A stretch of DNA of 64,000 nt from Spirosoma montaniterrae (lineage in GTDB: Bacteria; Bacteroidota; Bacteroidia; Cytophagales; Spirosomataceae). Of this stretch, positions 17,979 to 26,353 are shown one piece after another; the stretch's first letter is position 1; each line of letters starts with the position of its first letter. A model generated the notes under the pieces. The model made no database searches, was not told where the DNA came from, and saw only the letters and a list, made by a program, of their open reading frames with translations. The DNA is taken from assembly GCF_001988955.1 (NCBI RefSeq), contig NZ_CP014263.1, positions 5,560,501-5,624,500 on the forward strand, given 5' to 3'. A program made the translations under genes and the position numbers.

Positions 17979-18164
17979 TTATTTAATTTCTTTATGCAGC
18001 GTTACTTTTTTGAGGAACGGATTGTACTTTTTCCGCTCGATACGAGCCGGCGTATTTTTCCGGTTCTTGGTGGTAATGTACCGGGACATGCCGGGTACAC
18101 CGCTGTCTTTCTGCTCGGTGCATTCCAGAATAACCTGGATTCTATTGGCGCCTTTCTTTGCCAT
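17979..18164 (-). CDS. rpmG: 50S ribosomal protein bL33
   Basis: 61-aa basic protein [18 protein letters not shown]..., with the [22 protein letters not shown] signature of L33. Only one cysteine is present, so this is the zinc-free form. First gene of a two-gene operon with bL38. A strong promoter with both boxes lies 30 bases upstream. rpmB (bL28), often the leading gene of this operon in Bacteroidota, is not adjacent. Confidence 0.96.
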   Translation of the reverse strand: MAKKGANRIQVILECTEQKDSGVPGMSRYITTKNRKNTPARIERKKYNPFLKKVTLHKEIK

Positions 18165-18193
18165 TGCTCAGTTCGTTTTCTCGATAAGGAGCG

Positions 18194-18224
18194 CAAAGGT
18201 ACAAAAACTATTTTACCTGGCCAA
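18194..18224 (-). promoter_or_regulatory. rpmG promoter
   Basis: On the minus strand TTGG (18224-18221) is followed after 19 bases by TACCTTTG (18201-18194). This fits the Bacteroidota TTTG-N19/21-TAnnTTTG pattern with one mismatch in the -33 box. It lies 29 bases before the rpmG ATG. Confidence 0.75.
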
Positions 18225-18283
18225 TATGTCTTAGAAAAAATGCAATGATTTGTAATGGGTTAGCAGTCAAAAAAAACGCTTGC

Positions 18284-18314
18284 TTGGCTTTCGGGTTGGT
18301 ATTGGCGAACTTTG
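18284..18314 (+). promoter_or_regulatory. putative nuoD promoter
   Basis: TTGG at 18284-18287, a 19-base spacer, then GAACTTTG at 18307-18314. This is one mismatch from TAnnTTTG, 10 bases before the ATG. Confidence 0.4.
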
Positions 18315-18324
18315 TAAGTAGCCT

Positions 18325-19545
18325 ATGACAACCCAAACGATTCAATACGAATATGCCCCCGGCCATTTTCGGGCGTCGGAGCCGAGTGTTTACGGCCCCG
18401 ACGATCTGCGCGAGGGCGAGATGATTCTGAACATGGGGCCACAGCACCCCAGTACGCACGGTGTGCTGCGGCTTGAAGTCGTAACCGATGGTGAGATTAT
18501 TGTAGACGTGGTGCCGCACCTCGGCTACCTGCACCGCTGTTTCGAGAAACACGCCCAGTCGCTGCCGTTCAACCAAACGATTCCGTTTGTTGATCGGCTC
18601 GATTATCTGGCGGCCATGAACGCCGAACACGCTTTTGTGATGGGCGTGGAAAACATGCTGGGCATTCAGAACGATATTCCCAAACGCACTGAGTATATCC
18701 GGGTGTTGGTGGCCGAACTGAACCGCATTGCGTCGCACTTCGTAGCCATTGGTACGTATGCTCTTGATATTGGAGCCTACACGCCTTTTCTGTGGCTCAT
18801 GCGCGACCGTGAACACATTCAGCGGATGCTCGAATGGGTTAGCGGTGCCCGTATGCTCTACAACTACATCTGGATTGGTGGCTTATTCTACGATCTGCCC
18901 GTTGGCTTTGAAGAACGATGCCGCGAATTTGTGCTGTACCTGAAACCGAAACTCACGGAGTTGCAGCAGTTGGTTATCGAAAACGAAATTTTTATTAAAC
19001 GCACGGCCAATGTGGGTGTGCTGCCGTTGCCGGTAGCTATCAATTATGGTTGTACGGGGCCAGTGCTGCGCGGGTCGGGTCTGCGCTACGATCTGCGTCG
19101 GGTAGATGCCTACTCAGTATATCCTGAACTGGACTTTGATATCCCGATTGGCACCGGAGCAATGGGCACTGTGGGCGACTGCTGGGACCGCAACAATGTA
19201 CGCGTACTCGAATGTCACGAATCGCTGCGTATTATCGAGCAGTGTCTTGACCAGCTCACCGGCCCGCATCGCCGAACCACCGACTACGACCCACAGGCGG
19301 TGGTGCCAAAGAAAATTCGTCCGAAAGCCATGGATTTTTATGCCCGTGCCGAAAGTTCAAAAGGCGAACTGGGCTTTTTCTTCCGTACCGATGGCCGCGC
19401 CGACGTGCCGGTGCGGTGCCGATGCCGGTCGTGTAGTTTTCACAATTTATCGGTCATCAGCGAGATCTCGCGCGGAGCCATGCTCGCCGATTTGGTGGCC
19501 GTAATTGGCTCGGTCGATATAGTAATGGGGGAGGTAGACCGTTAA
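18325..19545 (+). CDS. nuoD: NADH-quinone oxidoreductase subunit D
   Basis: 406-aa 49-kDa-type subunit of complex I, lining the quinone site at the junction with the membrane arm. Family blocks are clear: LNMGPQHPSTHGVLR, HLGYLHRCFEKHAQ, AAMNAEHAF, GALMG-equivalent and the C-terminal VIGSVDIVMGEVDR. An unusual segment near residue 365 reads VRCRCRSCSFHNL, with three cysteines where many homologues have none. The gene stands alone, with no other nuo gene in the window. Its stop overlaps the convergent hpt stop. Confidence 0.95.
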   Translation: MTTQTIQYEYAPGHFRASEPSVYGPDDLREGEMILNMGPQHPSTHGVLRLEVVTDGEIIVDVVPHLGYLHRCFEKHAQSLPFNQTIPFVDRLDYLAAMNAEHAFVMGVENMLGIQNDIPKRTEYIRVLVAELNRIASHFVAIGTYALDIGAYTPFLWLMRDREHIQRMLEWVSGARMLYNYIWIGGLFYDLPVGFEERCREFVLYLKPKLTELQQLVIENEIFIKRTANVGVLPLPVAINYGCTGPVLRGSGLRYDLRRVDAYSVYPELDFDIPIGTGAMGTVGDCWDRNNVRVLECHESLRIIEQCLDQLTGPHRRTTDYDPQAVVPKKIRPKAMDFYARAESSKGELGFFFRTDGRADVPVRCRCRSCSFHNLSVISEISRGAMLADLVAVIGSVDIVMGEVDR

Positions 19546-20072
19546 GACGCTAATACCAGAATATCCGGCGTATTTCGGCCCAGACCGTCGTAATCTAAGC
19601 CGTAGCCGACAACGAAACGATTTTCAATTTCAAAGCCAACATACTGCAAATCAACGGGTTTTTTGAGCGCGGCTGGCTTAAATAGTAACGTGGCAATGGC
19701 GAGCGATGCGGGCGACTGGGCGCGGAGTTGGTTGCAAACGTCGCAGATGGTCAGGCCGGTATCCACAATGTCTTCAACCACGATTAAATCCCGACCTTCA
19801 ACCGGTTCGCTTAACCCCAGAATTTGCTTCAGTTCGCCGGTCGATTCGGTAGCCGTATAGGATTTGACCCGGATAAACGTGATTTCGCACGGAATGGTCA
19901 GGTGCTTCATCAGGTCGGCGGCAAACAGCACGGAGCCGTTCAGAACGCCCACAATCAGTGGCTGACGGTCGGCGTAATCGCGATTGATCTGGCTGGCTAA
20001 TTCCTGAATCCGGGCCTGAATGGCGTCGGCAGTGATAAATGGAACAAAAGTCTTGTCCTTGATGATTAGCAT
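19542..20072 (-). CDS. hpt: hypoxanthine phosphoribosyltransferase
   Basis: 176-aa purine salvage enzyme making IMP/GMP from hypoxanthine/guanine and PRPP. The PRPP-binding motif VVEDIVDTG is at 98-106, and GVLNGSVLFAADL and RVKSYTATES form the other active-site loops. The start is placed at the ATG at 20072; an upstream in-frame start at 20132 lies beyond the promoter boxes at 20093-20125 and would add 20 unrelated residues. Confidence 0.95.
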   Translation of the reverse strand: MLIIKDKTFVPFITADAIQARIQELASQINRDYADRQPLIVGVLNGSVLFAADLMKHLTIPCEITFIRVKSYTATESTGELKQILGLSEPVEGRDLIVVEDIVDTGLTICDVCNQLRAQSPASLAIATLLFKPAALKKPVDLQYVGFEIENRFVVGYGLDYDGLGRNTPDILVLAS

Positions 20073-20092
20073 AACTCGGTGTCGGCAAGGGT

Positions 20093-20125
20093 CAAAGATA
20101 CGGCCCATAGCGGGAAGCAGACAAA
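20093..20125 (-). promoter_or_regulatory. hpt promoter
   Basis: On the minus strand TTTG (20125-20122), a 21-base spacer and TATCTTTG (20100-20093). This is a full match to the Bacteroidota consensus and supports the ATG at 20072. Confidence 0.8.
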
Positions 20126-20244
20126 AAATCAACGAAAAATAAGCGCAAACAAACGTAGCCGAAGCCGTTTGCGTTTCTTACGTATACGCAGCCTTTAGCC
20201 TGTGTAGATTTGACTCCAATTGCCAGAATAAATTTTATTTCAAT

Positions 20245-20262
20245 CACGGGTTGAAGCCCGTG
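20245..20262. repeat. small REP-like hairpin
   Basis: CACGGG / CCCGTG arms around TTGAAG, resembling half of the longer gcgggt-ggaa-acccgc elements elsewhere in the window. It sits 10 bases before the TPR gene start. Confidence 0.55.
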
Positions 20263-20272
20263 GACACGACTT

Positions 20273-21484
20273 ATGAAACAATTTCTGTTGACGGTATGGC
20301 TTATAGTTCTGACGACACTGGCGCAGGCGCAGCTATACGACCCGTCGGCGTTCGATAAAAAATACGATGGCCTGTTGAAGCACCCCGGCGTTCAGATCGA
20401 ATCGGCGGAAGCTATCAACCTGATGTATAATTTCAAGTTTTATGAGGCCGACAAAGAGTTTCGGTGGTTGCGGCTGCGGTATCCCAAACATCCAATGCCC
20501 ACTTTCATGATGGGCCTGGCCGAATGGTGGAAAATAGTACCTAACACCGACGTTACCGACTACGACGATAAGTGCCTGATGTATATGGACAGTACCATTA
20601 CACTGGCCGAAAAACTGTACGACGACAGTGATAATAAGCTCGAACCGGCATTTTTCTTAGCTGCTGCCTACGCCTTCAAAGCCCGGCTGTATTCTGAGCG
20701 TAAAAAGTGGCCCAAAGCTACGTTTGCCAGCAAAAACGCGCTCAAGTACTTTGAGAAGTGCAAAGGAAACGCCGACTTTAGTCCCGAACTGCTTTTTGGC
20801 GATGGCATGTACAATTACTACGCCCAATGGATTCCCGAAAACTATCCGCTGCTGAAACCCATTCTGGTGTTCTTTCCGAAGGGCAACAAACAGAGTGGCA
20901 TGAAGCAGTTGGAGAAGACGGCGAACACGGCCTTCTACACCCGCGTGGAGGCCCGTTACTTTCTGGTTCAGATTTACAGCATGGAAAACCAGTACGATAA
21001 AGCTTACGAACTGGCGAAGTACATGAACGAACAATACCCTGACAATCCGTTTTTCGAGCGGTACTTTGCCCGCTCGGCGTTTGTGCAGGGCCGCTTGCCA
21101 GAAGCTGAACGCATCTCAAAAAGTATTCTGGAGAAGGTTGGGCGCACACAGGCGGGTTATGAGGGCGTGAGTGGTCGAACGGCAGCCTATATTTTGGCCT
21201 ATATCAATCACCTGTTTTACAAGAACACGCCCGAAGCAAAGAAATATTATCAGCAAGCCATTGACTTCGCCAAACAGACCAATTCGACGAATGCGGGCTA
21301 TTATTGGTCGTCGGTGCTGGGGTTGGCGAAAATTGCCACTGATGAGAAAAATTACGGCCTCGCCCAGACCTATCTGAAAGAAGTGATGGACAAGTCGGAC
21401 CGGAAATCAAGCCAGCACAAAGAAGCGAAGAAACTGCTCGAAGAGCAAAAGAAGGCCCGGCGTGAAGAACGCAGACGAAAATGA
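20273..21484 (+). CDS. secreted tetratricopeptide-repeat protein
   Basis: 403 aa with a signal peptide (about 1-19, ending AQA). The rest is helical, with TPR-like pairs: the N-terminal YNFKFYEADKEFRWLRLRYP unit, a middle block including YFLVQIYSMENQYDKAYELAKYMNEQYPDNPF, and later AYILAYINHLFYKNTPEAKKYYQQAIDFA. A strongly basic tail (EEQKKARREERRRK) ends it. Probably a periplasmic scaffold. No partner gene is adjacent; the neighbour is the convergent Lrp gene. Its TGA stop is inside an inverted repeat. Confidence 0.85.
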   Translation: MKQFLLTVWLIVLTTLAQAQLYDPSAFDKKYDGLLKHPGVQIESAEAINLMYNFKFYEADKEFRWLRLRYPKHPMPTFMMGLAEWWKIVPNTDVTDYDDKCLMYMDSTITLAEKLYDDSDNKLEPAFFLAAAYAFKARLYSERKKWPKATFASKNALKYFEKCKGNADFSPELLFGDGMYNYYAQWIPENYPLLKPILVFFPKGNKQSGMKQLEKTANTAFYTRVEARYFLVQIYSMENQYDKAYELAKYMNEQYPDNPFFERYFARSAFVQGRLPEAERISKSILEKVGRTQAGYEGVSGRTAAYILAYINHLFYKNTPEAKKYYQQAIDFAKQTNSTNAGYYWSSVLGLAKIATDEKNYGLAQTYLKEVMDKSDRKSSQHKEAKKLLEEQKKARREERRRK

Positions 21485-21554
21485 GTAGTTAAAAATGAAG
21501 AGTGAAAAGTGGGCTACCGCAAAACATTTTTCACTCTTCACTTTTAACTACTCA
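21481..21554. repeat. convergent-gene inverted repeat, 28-nt arms
   Basis: Arms 21481-21508 and 21527-21554 pair at 27 of 28 positions. The TGA stop of the TPR gene (21482-21484) and the TGA stop of the Lrp gene (21552-21554) both lie inside the arms. Runs of A and T near the centre mean it could also serve as a two-way terminator. Confidence 0.88.
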
Positions 21555-22022
21555 TGGAATTGGCAGAACCTTGCTCTCTTTAAAAGTCGACATAATCACC
21601 ATCGTTTGTGTGCTGGCAACTTCATCGATTTCGTTGATAACATCAAGCATCAGAGCCTGATACGAGGCAATGTCTTTCGCAATCACTTTCAGCAGGAAAT
21701 CGCCCGAGCCGGTAATGTGGTGACACTCAATGATTTCAGGAATATTATTTGCTTTATCCACAAACGACATGGTTGTCTCCTTCTTGTGACCAGTTAGTGT
21801 CACCATAACAAAAGTGGTGACGCCTAACCCTACTTTATCGCGATTGAGCTGCGCGTGGTAGCTTTGGATAACACCCGATGTTTCGAGTTTTTTAACTCGT
21901 TCAAGCGTTGGAGCGGGCGAAAGGCCAATTTCTTTTGACAGTTGCGCGTTGGTGATTTTGGCGTTGGCTTGAAGAATTTCTAATACGTTGCGATCTATTT
22001 GATCTAACTTCTGGCTCGACAT
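21552..22022 (-). CDS. Lrp/AsnC family transcriptional regulator
   Basis: 156-aa regulator. The N-terminal winged HTH is about 5-55 (LDQIDRNVLEILQANAKITNAQLSKEIGLSPAPTLERVKKLE). The RAM/AsnC ligand-binding domain is about 65-145, with the conserved HHITGSGDFLLKV turn that binds amino acids in relatives. Likely responds to an amino acid such as leucine or a branched-chain relative; the target is unknown. A TAGATTTG -7 box lies about 40 bases upstream of the ATG. Confidence 0.93.
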   Translation of the reverse strand: MSSQKLDQIDRNVLEILQANAKITNAQLSKEIGLSPAPTLERVKKLETSGVIQSYHAQLNRDKVGLGVTTFVMVTLTGHKKETTMSFVDKANNIPEIIECHHITGSGDFLLKVIAKDIASYQALMLDVINEIDEVASTQTMVIMSTFKESKVLPIP

Positions 22023-22060
22023 AACAAGTGATCTGTTTGAAACTCAGTTGCAGAACGTTG

Positions 22061-22068
22061 CAAATCTA
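22061..22068 (-). promoter_or_regulatory. -7 box of the lrp-family gene
   Basis: Minus strand TAGATTTG, matching TAnnTTTG, 38 bases before the ATG. The A+T-rich region behind it has no -33 box at the expected spacing. Confidence 0.5.
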
Positions 22069-22195
22069 CTATCTTTTCAAATACCAATAATTAAAATTTA
22101 TATTGGTTTTCTACAATTAGCAGAATAAAAAAAGCTACACCCCGCAATTTACGGTACAAAAGTAAGCGAATTAGCCCGGACGCCAAACGAACAAT

Positions 22196-22489
22196 TTAGC
22201 GTTTGGTCATCTTGTTATGGCTTACTATGCGCTGACTGGCCGACTTGAAACGGCCATCATCGACCGCCGACCGAGCCGCGTGTTTTGTGGCACGGCCCTG
22301 TACTCGGGCCCGCCACATTCGCCACGAGGAAGGCTTCATTTCCCGGCGCATAACCTCGATTACCTCCTGCTCCGACAGGCCAAACTGCGCTTCAATGGCA
22401 TCGAATGGCGTGCGATCTTCCCACGCCATTTCAACAACCCGATCAATGTCGGCGTCGGTAAGGGCGGTAATTTTTTCGCTTGATTTCAT
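22196..22489 (-). CDS. DUF2805 / TIGR03643 family protein
   Basis: 97 aa from the ATG at 22489; a TTG three codons upstream is less likely. The motif [36 protein letters not shown] followed by [19 protein letters not shown] is the TIGR03643 signature: a helix-turn-helix-like acidic half and a strongly basic tail. Function is unknown. It is divergent from, and only 40 bases from, a DUF2256 gene. These two small families often sit together, I recall near cryptochrome/photolyase genes, but none is seen here. Confidence 0.85.
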   Translation of the reverse strand: MKSSEKITALTDADIDRVVEMAWEDRTPFDAIEAQFGLSEQEVIEVMRREMKPSSWRMWRARVQGRATKHAARSAVDDGRFKSASQRIVSHNKMTKR

Positions 22490-22529
22490 AGCAGACAAAC
22501 CTGTATGCTACTCGCTTAGTTTTGAACCT

Positions 22530-22706
22530 ATGAAGATGCGTAAAAAATCAGACTTGCCTACCAAAATCTGCCCCGTCTGCAACCGCCCGTTTGCATGGCG
22601 TAAAAAGTGGGAACGCGACTGGATAAACGTAATCTATTGCAGCGATGCCTGCCGGGCCGTAGGAAAACGTAAAACTCTTGTTGTTCTGAAAAATGAGGCA
22701 TCCTGA
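22530..22706 (+). CDS. DUF2256 small zinc-finger-like protein
   Basis: 58 aa: basic N-terminus, then [18 protein letters not shown] and [13 protein letters not shown]. Two cysteine pairs (Cys 13/16 and Cys 37/41) look like a zinc knuckle, typical of DUF2256. The ATG at 22530 starts exactly at the family N-terminus; longer in-frame extensions upstream run antisense through the DUF2805 gene and are rejected. Role unknown; possibly nucleic-acid binding from its basic charge. Confidence 0.85.
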   Translation: MKMRKKSDLPTKICPVCNRPFAWRKKWERDWINVIYCSDACRAVGKRKTLVVLKNEAS

Positions 22707-22795
22707 GCACCTGCCCCCATGCGGTCAGAAAAGATGCACGATTCCCTGTCCCTCAGAATGGCGGAAAGTAAACAATTCCATTGCTATTTTTGGGA

Positions 22796-24481
22796 ATGAT
22801 TTATTTTCTGCCCAAATCTTTTGTTGCTTTTCTGTTTCTGATTTTAACGGTTATTCTGGTCGACGGATGCCGTAGGCCACAGCCTGCTGCTACCCGCAAG
22901 CCCCCCGTCGCAGCGAAACCGACTCCGCCTAAAACCACTCCGACCAAACCTAAGCCGGTTCCGCCTACCATTATTGTAAATCCTGTCGATACGGTCGAAA
23001 CCGAGATAGAACTGGCTGGGCCGGTGCCACCTAAGCGCGAGTTTCGGGCTGCGTGGATAGCTACAGTCGATAATATTGACTGGCCCAGTAAAAAAGGCTT
23101 GCCCGTTGCCGATCAGCAACGTGAAATCATTGAGATGTTCGATCAGCAACAGCAGATGGGCCTGAATGCCGTAGTCGTGCAAATTCGGTCGGCGGCTGAT
23201 GCCTTTTATGCCCGCAGCTCAGAACCCTGGTCGGAGTGGCTGACGGGGCAGCAGGGCCTTGCGCCCGAACCGTTCTACGATCCGCTCGAATTTATGATTG
23301 AGCAGGCCCACCAGCGTGGCATGGAGTTTCATGCGTGGTTCAACCTCGACCGGGCTACGTTCAGCAAAACGGCCAGTATTGCACCGTCAAACATTATTTA
23401 CCGCAAGCCGGAGTGGATATTGGAATACGGTGGCCGCAAGCTTTTTAACCTCGGCATTCCGGCGGTTCGGTCATATATTGCCGGTATCGTAGCGAATGTG
23501 GTGCGCGAATATGATGTAGACGGCATACATTTCGATGATTATTTCTACCCCTATACCGTACCCGGTCAGGTACTGCGCGACGACAGCACATATCAGGTTA
23601 ACTCGTATCCCGGCATGAAGAAAGCCGACTGGCGACGCGATAACGTGACACGCTTGGTTAAAGAACTTCGCGATTCGATTCGGGCCAACAAGCCGTGGGT
23701 AAAGTTTGGCATCAGCCCGTTCGGAATCTGGAAAAACCAATCGAACGACCCCGAAGGTTCGGCCACTAATGGCGGACAATCATACTATGATCTCTACGCC
23801 GACACTCGTAAATGGGTGCGCGATAGTTTGGTTGACTACATTGTGCCACAGGTGTATTTCAGTTCGGAGTTTGGTCGGGTGCCGTATAAAACGCTGGTAG
23901 AGTGGTGGACCCGCAACGCGGGCCGAAGCCATCTGTATATTGGGCAGGGAGCGTACCGCGTGGGGCGGGGGTCGGAGCGCGATCCGGGCTGGGGCAGGGT
24001 CACTGAATTTCCCAATCAGATGCGCTTCAACCGGCAGCAGGCCGTGGTGCAGGGAAGCGTCTTTTTTAGTGCCAAATCGCTGAAAACGAACCCACTCTCT
24101 ATCCGCGATTCGCTGCAAAATAATTTTTACCGATACCCGGCTTTGCTGCCTACGATGCCGTGGCTCGACAGCATCCCGCCCCTGCCACCCCACGACCTCA
24201 AAGCTGCCGACACGCCCGAAGGCATTGAACTATTCTGGCAACAGCCGACCGTTGCCCGCGACGGCGACGCGCCCACATCGTATGTTGTATACCGCTTCGA
24301 GGGCCGACGCCCGCGCCTGCAACTCCACGACCCGCGCTTCATTGTAGCCCGTTGCATCGGCGGAACCACCACGCGCTACGTAGATAAAACCGCCGATCCG
24401 AAGAAACGATACGTGTACGTTGTAACGGCCCTTGATCAGCTCCAGAACGAGAGCAAAGAAGCTGTAGTACAGGTTCGGTAG
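22796..24481 (+). CDS. family 10 glycosyl hydrolase-like lipoprotein (GHL10/DUF187)
   Basis: 561 aa from the ATG at 22796. A membrane-type signal ends in a lipobox-like LVDGC, followed by a Pro/Lys/Thr-rich linker (about 35-80). The GHL10 TIM barrel starts at FRAAWIATVDNIDWPS and includes VQIRSAADAFY, FHAWFNLDRA and the acidic DGIHFDDYFYPY. A C-terminal fibronectin-III-like segment ends at EAVVQVR. Relatives (YngK type) are putative glycosidases acting on cell-surface or peptidoglycan-derived sugars. Stand-alone gene. Confidence 0.88.
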   Translation: MIYFLPKSFVAFLFLILTVILVDGCRRPQPAATRKPPVAAKPTPPKTTPTKPKPVPPTIIVNPVDTVETEIELAGPVPPKREFRAAWIATVDNIDWPSKKGLPVADQQREIIEMFDQQQQMGLNAVVVQIRSAADAFYARSSEPWSEWLTGQQGLAPEPFYDPLEFMIEQAHQRGMEFHAWFNLDRATFSKTASIAPSNIIYRKPEWILEYGGRKLFNLGIPAVRSYIAGIVANVVREYDVDGIHFDDYFYPYTVPGQVLRDDSTYQVNSYPGMKKADWRRDNVTRLVKELRDSIRANKPWVKFGISPFGIWKNQSNDPEGSATNGGQSYYDLYADTRKWVRDSLVDYIVPQVYFSSEFGRVPYKTLVEWWTRNAGRSHLYIGQGAYRVGRGSERDPGWGRVTEFPNQMRFNRQQAVVQGSVFFSAKSLKTNPLSIRDSLQNNFYRYPALLPTMPWLDSIPPLPPHDLKAADTPEGIELFWQQPTVARDGDAPTSYVVYRFEGRRPRLQLHDPRFIVARCIGGTTTRYVDKTADPKKRYVYVVTALDQLQNESKEAVVQVR

Positions 24482-24483
24482 AG

Positions 24484-24515
24484 CTTGTAAAGCGGGTGGA
24501 AACCCGCTTTACAAG
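24484..24515. repeat. REP-like palindrome, perfect 14-bp arms
   Basis: CTTGTAAAGCGGGT (24484-24497) pairs perfectly with 24502-24515 across a GGAA loop. The palindrome encodes the TAA stop and the last codon or two of ispH, and begins two bases after the stop of the glycosidase-like gene. Confidence 0.9.
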
Positions 24516-25756
24516 CCCGCAAATTCGCTCATAACGTCTTCTACGGGCCGGGCGTCGGGGAAGAAGCCAACCAAACGCAGCAGAATACCTTCGACAACGG
24601 CGTCGGGGCAGGAAGCTCCGCAGGTGAGTAGCACCGAAATGGGGCGGGTTTCAGGAATGTAATTCTCCGTAACAATTTCCTGCTTTGTATGCCCGTTGAA
24701 GTGCCGAATCAGTTTGTCAGACAGAATTTTCTGGGCTGATTCAATGAAATAGGTAGGCAGTTTTTCGGCGCAAAGTTCAACGATGTGCGAGGTATTCGAG
24801 GAGTTGTATCCCCCGGCTACGATAGCAAAGTCTGCCTCATCTGGGTGGGCCGGATAATTGAGCAGGGCGTAAGTAGCGTCCTGATTATCGTTGGTGGCGT
24901 AGCAGAGCGTATCGCGGGTGTTGGCAAAATGCGCTTCAACCTCAGCGGGTTGCAATGAATAACGGCGAATCATTACCTGCTTCAGGTAATCGGCAATGCC
25001 TTGCGTATCAGACGCGAGCATGGTGGTCTGGTTTACAACGCCAATGCGCTGCAAATCGCGGACTGGGTCGAAGCCATCGGAATATTGCCCGGCGAATTCG
25101 GTATAAAACTCGTTCGCTGAGCCTTCGCCGGTGATGTAGCGGGCCAATCGCTGCGTCTGGGCCATGTCTTTTACGACAACGGTTGGGGCCGCTTCTTTGC
25201 TGTGCGAAAAAGTAGCGCGGGTTTCTTCGTGGGTTGGTTTGCCATGCACGACTACCGTATAATTCTTTTGCCCGATCTGACTGGCTTTGTTCCAGACCTT
25301 CTCAACGAAGGGACAGGTTGTGTCGTATTTTGCTACGTCTAAGCCAATAGCGGCCAACTGCTGCTGAATTTCGAGCGTAGTGCCAAAAGCAGGAATAATT
25401 ACCACATCGTCGGGCGTGAGGTCAGACCAGGGTACGAGTTGATTGCCTCTGGTATCCATCAGAAACCGCACCCCGCGCTCCTGCAAATCGGCGTTCACAT
25501 CGGGGTTGTGAATCATTTCACTCAACAAAAAGATGCGTTTGTCGGGATTTTCGGCGATGGCTTTGTACGCAATTTCAACCGCGTTTTCAACACCATAGCA
25601 AAAGCCAAAATGTCGGGCAATGAAAAATCGGATGGGACCGAAATCGAGTAGGGTAGGCGTAAAATCGCGCTTGAGTTTATCGCGTTTGCGCCGAAACTCT
25701 TTCAGGGGCGTAATGATGTTGCTACGGTAGTAGTCAGGGATATCGAACGATTTCAT
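24509..25756 (-). CDS. ispH: 4-hydroxy-3-methylbut-2-enyl diphosphate reductase
   Basis: 415-aa last enzyme of the MEP isoprenoid pathway, reducing HMBPP to IPP and DMAPP. The three cluster-ligating cysteines are Cys 53 (GFCYGVENAV), Cys 148 (DTTCPFV) and Cys 285 (DTLCYATND), with active-site His in MIHNP and HGKPTHEETRA. The long form with N-terminal extension (about 40 residues before the first Cys) and the insert around 205-240 resemble cyanobacterial/plant-type IspH rather than the 316-aa E. coli type. The C-terminus reads into a repeat. Confidence 0.95.
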   Translation of the reverse strand: MKSFDIPDYYRSNIITPLKEFRRKRDKLKRDFTPTLLDFGPIRFFIARHFGFCYGVENAVEIAYKAIAENPDKRIFLLSEMIHNPDVNADLQERGVRFLMDTRGNQLVPWSDLTPDDVVIIPAFGTTLEIQQQLAAIGLDVAKYDTTCPFVEKVWNKASQIGQKNYTVVVHGKPTHEETRATFSHSKEAAPTVVVKDMAQTQRLARYITGEGSANEFYTEFAGQYSDGFDPVRDLQRIGVVNQTTMLASDTQGIADYLKQVMIRRYSLQPAEVEAHFANTRDTLCYATNDNQDATYALLNYPAHPDEADFAIVAGGYNSSNTSHIVELCAEKLPTYFIESAQKILSDKLIRHFNGHTKQEIVTENYIPETRPISVLLTCGASCPDAVVEGILLRLVGFFPDARPVEDVMSEFAGL

Positions 25757-25815
25757 GCTAAAAACCTTAACGGGCTACAGACCCTTTTAGGTCTAACAAA
25801 ACTACGCGCTAAATC

Positions 25816-26292
25816 ATGCCGAAACGATTGTTGAAATACAAAAACTACGATGTCCAGAGCATCACAACGGCCACACCCGACGGTCGGCGGAACGCTAACA
25901 TCGCGACGTGGGTAATGCAAACGGCAATGGGCGGCACGCATCTGGTGGTCGCGCTTTATAAACCTGATTATACGATTGAACTCGCCCGTGAAAGCGGCAT
26001 CCTGAACGTGAATCTGCTTGCCACCGACCAAACCGGCCTGATTCGCAAGCTTGGTCAGCAATCGGGACGCGATAAAGACAAATTTAAGAACGTACCCCAC
26101 GCGCTCGATGAACGCGGTTGCCCCTACCTGACCGAGTCTATCGGCTATGCCCAATGCCGCGTGTCACACACCACCGATGCGGGCGACCACGAACTGTTCA
26201 TCTGCGAAGTGTTGCGGCAGGTGGTACTGCACCCCGAGAAGGAGGTGATGACCAATATTTTTCTGAAAGAAAGAAAGTTGATTCGGGGTTAA
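25816..26292 (+). CDS. flavin reductase-like (FMN-binding) domain protein
   Basis: 158-aa split-barrel protein of the flavin-reductase-like family: an N-terminal VQSITTATPDGRRNANIATWVMQTA strand set with LVVALYKPDYTIEL, then FICEVLRQVV. Such proteins bind FMN and reduce flavins or serve as oxidoreductase partners. The protein is soluble and has no signal peptide. It is divergent from ispH across 59 bases, but no pathway link is evident. Confidence 0.85.
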   Translation: MPKRLLKYKNYDVQSITTATPDGRRNANIATWVMQTAMGGTHLVVALYKPDYTIELARESGILNVNLLATDQTGLIRKLGQQSGRDKDKFKNVPHALDERGCPYLTESIGYAQCRVSHTTDAGDHELFICEVLRQVVLHPEKEVMTNIFLKERKLIRG

Positions 26293-26353
26293 CAGAGCTG
26301 TAATTCAGCAGCAAAGCTGAAAAAATCATAGTTGATCAGGGCAATCCGACGAA

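Noticed and set aside
18208..18816. 202-codon minus-strand frame over the start of nuoD
   Set aside because: Covers the nuoD promoter and conserved nuoD codons on the other strand; translation has no recognisable domain.
22517..22524. TAGTTTTG before the DUF2256 gene
   Set aside because: Fits TAnnTTTG and would give an almost leaderless message, but has no -33 box; evidence too thin to list.
22785..22792. TATTTTTG resembling a -7 box just before the glycosidase-like gene
   Set aside because: Only 3 bases from the ATG at 22796, so transcription would start inside the gene; no -33 box. Likely chance.
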